Source: Ruminococcus sp.
GTDB lineage: Bacteria; Bacillota; Clostridia; Oscillospirales; Ruminococcaceae
Reading direction: 5' to 3'
NCBI GenBank assembly: GCA_017462565.1
Contig: JAFTQW010000001.1
Span: 61,506 to 125,505 of the forward strand
Length of the DNA stretch: 64,000 nt
This document shows, in pieces, positions 60,038-64,000 of the stretch. The translations under genes and the position numbers were made by a program. The notes under the pieces were generated by a model. It was not told where the DNA came from. It did no database searches and was given only the letters and a program-made list of their open reading frames with translations. Position 1 is the first letter of the stretch, and each line of letters opens with the position of its first letter.

Positions 60038-60958
60038 TTAATATTTAAACTGACCGTTGCCGATAAACTCGCAGATAAGCGAATCCGGTGGAATTTCCCC
60101 GGCGTCGAGTGGTTCAAGAGCTTCGAGTATTTCAAGCGTTTCCTCAATCTCAGGAATATCGTTCATTCCACGCAGCTCCTCTATAAGCGAACTGCGATAA
60201 ACGTTAAGCTCGTAAGACATAAAAGTATCAAGATCATAGTCCGAGCGTCCCTTGTACGGCATAATGTACTTATTTTCGCCGTTTTCAACGCTGTGGAACA
60301 TATTCATAGTCTCCATAAGCGAACGCTGACGGAATTTGCTGTCCCTTATCATGCGGCGGAGCAAACGAATTCTCGACGGATGAAGAATAACGTTTCCGTT
60401 GGTTACACGGGTTCTGACGCTGATATAGATCTTGCAGATCTTGCTGTCGGGAACTGTTATAACGTCCGGATTAAGAGCATGGATTCCCTCGAAAATAACC
60501 AGCTCGCCGCACTGACGAACAAATTTACGTCCCGAACTTTCTCTTGAAGAAGTTTTGAAATTATATTTCGGAAGCTCGATTTCTTTGCATAAGCTTATAT
60601 CCTCTATCTGACGGTTGAGAAGCTCCTTATCGACACGAAGCGGCGATTCAAGGTCAATTTTTCCGAGAGCGGAAAGACTTTTTTCCTCTTCTGTAAGCGA
60701 ACAGAAATAATTGTCCATAGAAAGAGTATGAGTTTTGCTCCCACGTTCTTCAAGCATTTTCCCGAGCATCATAGCAGTTGTGGTTTTGCCCGAACCGGAA
60801 GGCCCTGCGAGAAGAATTACAGGCTTTTCGTCACGGCTCGCCACAATATCGTTGGCAATTTTGCCCAATCTGAAAAGATAGTCTTCATTTACTGATTTAA
60901 TATATTCCTGCGGAGATTTTCTTATTCCGCTGTTGATTCTTGTAACTTCAATGTTCAT
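60038..60958 (-). CDS. Uridine kinase-like nucleoside kinase
   Basis: A 306-residue P-loop kinase of the uridine kinase/phosphoribulokinase family. ILLAGPSGSGKTTTAMMLGK is Walker A; LSMDNYFCSLTEEEKSL and KIDLESPLRVDKELL follow the family order; VIFEGIHALNPD is the Walker-B stretch; R-rich IRLLRRMIRDSKFRQRS is the lid. In many Clostridia the same kinase carries an extra N-terminal TGS/ThrRS-like half of about 250 residues, which is missing here, while a full thrS is the next gene upstream. Substrate uridine or cytidine is inferred. Confidence 0.85.
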   Translation of the reverse strand: MNIEVTRINSGIRKSPQEYIKSVNEDYLFRLGKIANDIVASRDEKPVILLAGPSGSGKTTTAMMLGKMLEERGSKTHTLSMDNYFCSLTEEEKSLSALGKIDLESPLRVDKELLNRQIEDISLCKEIELPKYNFKTSSRESSGRKFVRQCGELVIFEGIHALNPDVITVPDSKICKIYISVRTRVTNGNVILHPSRIRLLRRMIRDSKFRQRSLMETMNMFHSVENGENKYIMPYKGRSDYDLDTFMSYELNVYRSSLIEELRGMNDIPEIEETLEILEALEPLDAGEIPPDSLICEFIGNGQFKY

Positions 60959-60991
60959 GAAATTGCTCCTTTGTGATGTGGATTATGGATC

Positions 60992-61218
60992 AGAGCGTGT
61001 TCACATAAAATAAATGCGCGGATTTTCGAGCATAATTTTGGCGAATACAAGGGTGTGGGTGTCCAGTGGACACCTCTGTGAAGCAGAAGCACCGACCGAG
61101 ACGACAGTCGAGACTCGAAAATATGCAGGCAAGCTGTCGCTTGGCAAATATTTTCAACGCAGTAGCCGTCAAAATTTGCCGAAAATACGTGCGTTGTATT
61201 TTTATGTGAACACGCTCT
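60992..61218. mobile_element. 227-bp inverted-repeat element (family M variant), copy M4
   Basis: Perfect 19-bp ends AGAGCGTGTTCACATAAAA (60992-61010) and TTTTATGTGAACACGCTCT (61200-61218). The interior shares GCGGATTTTCGAGCATAATT and AAAATTTGCCGAAAATACGT with M2 but has about 65 extra bases with a GTGTCCA/TGGACAC stem. The 61219-61442 gap beyond it holds only the thrS terminator and a short GTCTGCG repeat. Confidence 0.88.
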
Positions 61219-61407
61219 ATTATATGTTTAAAAAGTTCTTTGGGTTTCTGAAAATGCACAACTATTCTGAAAGTTTCAGTTAAGCCTTTTCAAAGGCTTG
61301 AGGAGTCCGCAGACTGCGAAATCCTTACCGTTACGTCTGCGTAATTATTGCGCAGAATTTTACTATAAATTAATTTTACCACATTATCCCTTAAATTACA
61401 AGAAAAA

Positions 61408-61440
61408 ATTTGCGGAGACACAATATCTCCGCAAACTTTC
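61408..61440 (-). terminator. Terminator of thrS
   Basis: TTTGCGGAGA (61409-61418)/TCTCCGCAAA (61426-61435) followed on the minus strand by TTTTTT. Confidence 0.85.
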
Positions 61441-61442
61441 AT

Positions 61443-63389
61443 TTATCTTACTTTTTTAGCAATATCGTCGATAAGCTTTACAAGCAGATCAGCCTGAGTC
61501 ATCGAGCCGAGGTCGCCCTCTCTTCTCGAACGTACCGAAACTGTTCCGTCTTCAACCTCTTTATCGCCGATAGTGAGCATTATCGGGAGCTTTTCAACCG
61601 TTGCGCTGCGTATCTTCCAGCCAACCTTTTCTGCTCTGTCATCAATAGAAGCTCTGATTCCGGCAGCTTCAAGCTTTTCAAGAACCTCTCTGCCGTAATC
61701 GAGATGACGGTCTGCAACAGGAATTATTCTTACCTGTTCAGGAGCTACCCAGAGCGGAAGCGCTCCGGCATATTTTTCGATCATATATGCAAGAGTTCTC
61801 TCATAACAGCCGAGGGAAGTTCTGTGGATAATATAAGGACGCTTCTTTGTTCCGTCAACGTCAACGTACTCCATGCCGAAACGCTCTGCAAGAAGCATAT
61901 CTATCTGGATAGTAACGAGAGTATCTTCCTTGCCGTAAACGTTTTTATACTGAATATCAAGCTTAGGACCGTAGAATGCGGCTTCGTCAATGCCGATAGA
62001 ATATTCAACTCCGAGATGATCGAGGATCTTAGCCATTGCAGCCTGAGCCTCTTCCCACTGCTCGGCGGTTCCCTCATATTTATTATCAGGATTAGCAGGA
62101 TCCCACTGCGAGAAACGGAAAGTACAGTCTTCAAGCAAGCCTACTGTTCCGAGCATATATTTTGCAAGCTCCAGACAGCCCTTGAATTCCTCTTCAAGCT
62201 GGTCGGGACGAAGAACAAGGTGTCCCTCTGAAATTGTGAACTGACGAACACGGATAAGACCGTGCATCTCGCCGGAATCCTCTTTACGGAAGAGAGTGGA
62301 AGTTTCACCCAGACGCATCGGAAGATCTCTGTAGGAACGCTGTCTATTGAGGTAAACCTGATACTGGAATGGGCAGGTCATCGGACGAAGAGCGAAACAC
62401 TCCTTTGTTTCGTCATACGGATCGCCGAGGATGAACATACCGTCAAGATAGTGATCCCAGTGACCGGAAATTTTATAGAATTCTCTCTTAGCCATAAGAG
62501 GAGTTTTTGTGAGAAGATAGCCGTGCTTCTGCTCAACGTCCTCAACCCAGCGCTGGAGAGTCTGAATAACTCTTGAACCCTTTGGAAGGATTATCGGAAG
62601 ACCCTGACCAACAACGTCGACTGTTGTGAAATATTCAAGCTCACGTCCAAGCTTATTGTGGTCACGCATTTTAGCTTCCTCACGCTGCTTGATATCTGCT
62701 TCAAGTTCGGCAGCCTTCGGATAAGCCGTTGCATAAACACGTGAAAGCATCTTGTTCTTTTCAGAACCTCTCCAGTATGCTCCGGTGCAGGAAAGAAGCT
62801 TGAATGCCTTGACCGGAGCGGTCGTCATAAGGTGAGGGCCTGCGCACAAGTCAACGAATTCGCCCTGCTTATAAAATGAGATAGGCTCGCCCTTGCCGAC
62901 GTGTTCCTCACAAAGCTCGACCTTATAAGGCTCGTCCATTTCTTTAAGCTTGGCGATAGCTTCTTCCGGAGAAAGCTCAAACTGCTCAAGGGGCAGACCT
63001 TCCTTAACGATCTTCTTCATTTCAGCCTCGATTTTTTCAAGTTCATCCTGAGTAAACGGCTTTTCAAGGTCGAAATCATAATAAAAACCATTGTCGATAG
63101 CCGGACCGATAGCAAGCTTAGCCTGCGGATAAAGTCTTTTCACTGCCTGTGCAAGAATGTGGGAAGCCGTATGCCAGAAAGTCTTTTTGCCGTCGATAGA
63201 ATCGAATGTACAGACCTCGAATTCGCAGTCGCTGTCAACAACAGTGCGGAGATCCTTGACCTCGCCGTTGATCTTAACGCAGCATGAAGCCTTGTAAAGT
63301 CCCATGCCGATTCCCTTGATGATTTCGGAAGCGGGCATTGCAGATTCGATCTCACGAATACTGCCGTCCTTTAATGTTAATCTGATCAT
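61443..63389 (-). CDS. thrS: Threonyl-tRNA synthetase
   Basis: A 648-residue class II synthetase charging tRNA-Thr. N-terminal TGS domain (MIRLTLKDGSIREIESAMPA), editing domain with HTASHILAQAVKRLYP and the YYDFDL region, catalytic core (AMKRE-like motif LMAKREFYKISGHWDHYLDG, then FALRPMTCPFQYQVY with the zinc Cys, then EHGLIRVR-type EMHGLIRVRQFT) and anticodon-binding domain at the end (VRIIPVADRHLDYG). The ATG at 63389 with AAGGAGAAT is used; the open frame upstream lies in the T-box. Confidence 0.97.
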   Translation of the reverse strand: MIRLTLKDGSIREIESAMPASEIIKGIGMGLYKASCCVKINGEVKDLRTVVDSDCEFEVCTFDSIDGKKTFWHTASHILAQAVKRLYPQAKLAIGPAIDNGFYYDFDLEKPFTQDELEKIEAEMKKIVKEGLPLEQFELSPEEAIAKLKEMDEPYKVELCEEHVGKGEPISFYKQGEFVDLCAGPHLMTTAPVKAFKLLSCTGAYWRGSEKNKMLSRVYATAYPKAAELEADIKQREEAKMRDHNKLGRELEYFTTVDVVGQGLPIILPKGSRVIQTLQRWVEDVEQKHGYLLTKTPLMAKREFYKISGHWDHYLDGMFILGDPYDETKECFALRPMTCPFQYQVYLNRQRSYRDLPMRLGETSTLFRKEDSGEMHGLIRVRQFTISEGHLVLRPDQLEEEFKGCLELAKYMLGTVGLLEDCTFRFSQWDPANPDNKYEGTAEQWEEAQAAMAKILDHLGVEYSIGIDEAAFYGPKLDIQYKNVYGKEDTLVTIQIDMLLAERFGMEYVDVDGTKKRPYIIHRTSLGCYERTLAYMIEKYAGALPLWVAPEQVRIIPVADRHLDYGREVLEKLEAAGIRASIDDRAEKVGWKIRSATVEKLPIMLTIGDKEVEDGTVSVRSRREGDLGSMTQADLLVKLIDDIAKKVR

Positions 63390-63411
63390 GATAATATTCT
63401 CCTTTTCGCAT

Positions 63412-63455
63412 AAAATAAAAACGCCCCATATGCCTATAATTAGGCACAAGGGACG
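63412..63455 (-). terminator. T-box-controlled terminator of thrS
   Basis: CGTCCC...TGCC pairs with GGCA...GGGGCG on the minus strand, then TTTTTATTTT; it lies between the T-box sequence and the thrS start and is the switchable hairpin. Confidence 0.85.
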
Positions 63456-63655
63456 ATAATAAACCGTGATTCCACCCTGATTCACACGGAATAAAATTCC
63501 GTATCTCATTGGCTCGTTAACGGGAGCAGCCGGCGTGTATTGAACGCACTCAGAGGCGGTGTGCATCATTCCCTGTTATACAGCCTTCCCACCAATCGGC
63601 TGCTCTCTGAAATAACGCTGCGGAATTTGCCTTCCTCATCAAAGATTTAAGATAT
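63412..63655 (-). ncRNA. T-box leader of thrS
   Basis: The minus strand has AGGGTGGAATCACGG (63465-63479), the conserved T-box that pairs with the uncharged tRNA acceptor end, plus GATGAGGAAGG and CAGAGAGCAGCC...GGTGGGAAGGC of stem I. ACC at 63558-63560 (GCACACCGCC) is the best specifier-codon candidate and fits threonine. Uncharged tRNA-Thr would prevent termination and switch thrS on. Confidence 0.9.
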
Positions 63656-63664
63656 TACAAATAT

Positions 63665-63693
63665 ATCTTATCATACTTTTTCTTATTTGTCAA
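63665..63693 (-). promoter_or_regulatory. Promoter of thrS
   Basis: Minus strand TTGACA (63688-63693), 17 bases ending in TGA, TAAGAT (63665-63670). Confidence 0.82.
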
Positions 63694-63706
63694 GGACTTT
63701 TTTTAT

Positions 63707-63820
63707 AAGGGAACTCTGTCCCCTTAAACCCCTGCCAAAGGGTGAATCCAACCTTTGGAAACCAGGTATTAATTATTTCAAATACCAATGGCATTTGAAA
63801 TAATTATGGCTATCGCCAAT
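63707..63820. repeat. D-A-B-C hairpin repeat, copy 12 (reverse, decayed)
   Basis: C and B are imperfect here (CCAAAGGGT/AACCTTTGG, about 63735-63758). A: AATTATTTCAAATACC/GGCATTTGAAATAATT with one mismatch (63771-63805). D: TGGC/GCCA (63807-63818). Immediately upstream of the thrS promoter. Loss of pairing in B and C makes this the least conserved copy. Confidence 0.85.
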
Positions 63821-63863
63821 GATTGAATACAATTTGCCAAATGTTCAAGGTACAAAATCTCTT

Positions 63864-64000
63864 AGAACCTGTCCACATAGAAATTATGTGCGGATTTTCG
63901 GGAAAATTTTGTCGAGGGCAAGGCGAAAAAGTGAAAGCATACTATCGTATGGTGAGCTTTTTCAACACAGCAATCGGCAAAATTTTCCGAAAAGACGTGC
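63864..64000. mobile_element. 162-bp inverted-repeat element, copy M3 (cut by window end)
   Basis: Starts AGAACCTGTCCACATAGAA. All 137 visible bases read the same as the first 137 bases of M2 (57747-57883). The right end lies outside the window. Confidence 0.9.

Noticed and set aside
61443-63569. thrS extended to 708 codons
   Set aside because: The first 60 codons lie in the T-box and terminator; the ATG at 63389 has the ribosome site and the usual TGS start.

Overview
This window looks like a chromosomal segment of a fibre-degrading gut or rumen Firmicute of the Ruminococcus type (Oscillospiraceae). The evidence is two dockerin-bearing secreted proteins (a GH74 xyloglucanase and a leucine-rich-repeat protein), an intracellular GH94 cellobiose phosphorylase, a full bacterial type II fatty-acid synthesis cluster with FabK, a 2-oxoacid:ferredoxin oxidoreductase of anaerobes, small SRP RNA upstream of dnaX, a T-box on thrS, strong Shine-Dalgarno sequences, TTG/GTG starts and frequent TTGACA-N17-TATAAT promoters. 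The genus is inferred from gene content; no species is claimed.

Layout. 1-4.3 kb: XRE regulator, lipoprotein, cellulosomal GH74. 4.3-11.9 kb (minus): a compact phage-derived head/connector cassette (terS, terL, portal, capsid, protease, adaptor, tail-terminator-like, two tail/baseplate-like genes) that runs into a lone FeoA gene, with no integrase, lysis, tape-measure or repressor genes. 12.2-15.2 kb: AzlCD exporter with a lipoprotein, and an orphan protein with PH-like sequence features. 15.2-20.5 kb: cellobiose phosphorylase, aldose-1-epimerase family protein, citrate synthase. 20.7-24.1 kb: zinc-ribbon/TPM membrane pair and two XRE regulators. 24.1-27.7 kb: korDABC-type 2-oxoacid ferredoxin oxidoreductase with a P-loop ATPase. 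27.9-30.3 kb: Na/Pi-PhoU transporter and a 54-aa ribbon-helix-helix protein. 30.4-39.2 kb (minus): fabH-fabK-fabG-fabF-accB-fabZ-accC-accD-accA-acpP. 39.5-44.1 kb (plus, divergent): fabD-aroE-aroK-amidohydrolase-LRR/dockerin. 44.3-47.5 kb: guaB, a preQ1 riboswitch with queT, TSUP exporter. 47.6-53.3 kb: two lipoproteins (one frameshifted), typA, a YcxB-like protein, three tRNAs, a small membrane-anchored acidic protein, rsmE. 53.9-57.7 kb: ffs, TPR membrane protein, dnaX, ebfC, recR. 57.9-63.7 kb: anti-sigma/ECF sigma pair, uridine-kinase-like protein, thrS with T-box.

The most unusual aspect is the intergenic DNA. At least four families of modular, hairpin-rich repeats occupy most gaps over 150 bp: (i) a D-A-B-C hairpin unit in about a dozen copies, whose A and D arms differ in sequence between copies but stay self-complementary; (ii) a 162-bp element with 19-bp terminal inverted repeats, two copies being identical over the visible part; (iii) an element with AAGGCAAYACCGCACAAAG-like ends; (iv) a K-B-C-E composite ending in a conserved stem that may be a structured RNA. 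Two repeats have entered the phage-head cassette between genes without breaking any ORF, which suggests old residence.

Working together, the extracellular enzymes feed xyloglucan and cellulose oligomers to phosphorolysis and mutarotation; citrate synthase and 2-oxoacid:ferredoxin chemistry supply 2-oxoglutarate-type intermediates and reductant; and the FAS/acc cluster with shikimate genes fired from a divergent promoter pair makes lipids and aromatics. All starts, operators and functions are read from sequence only; no database or folding software was used.
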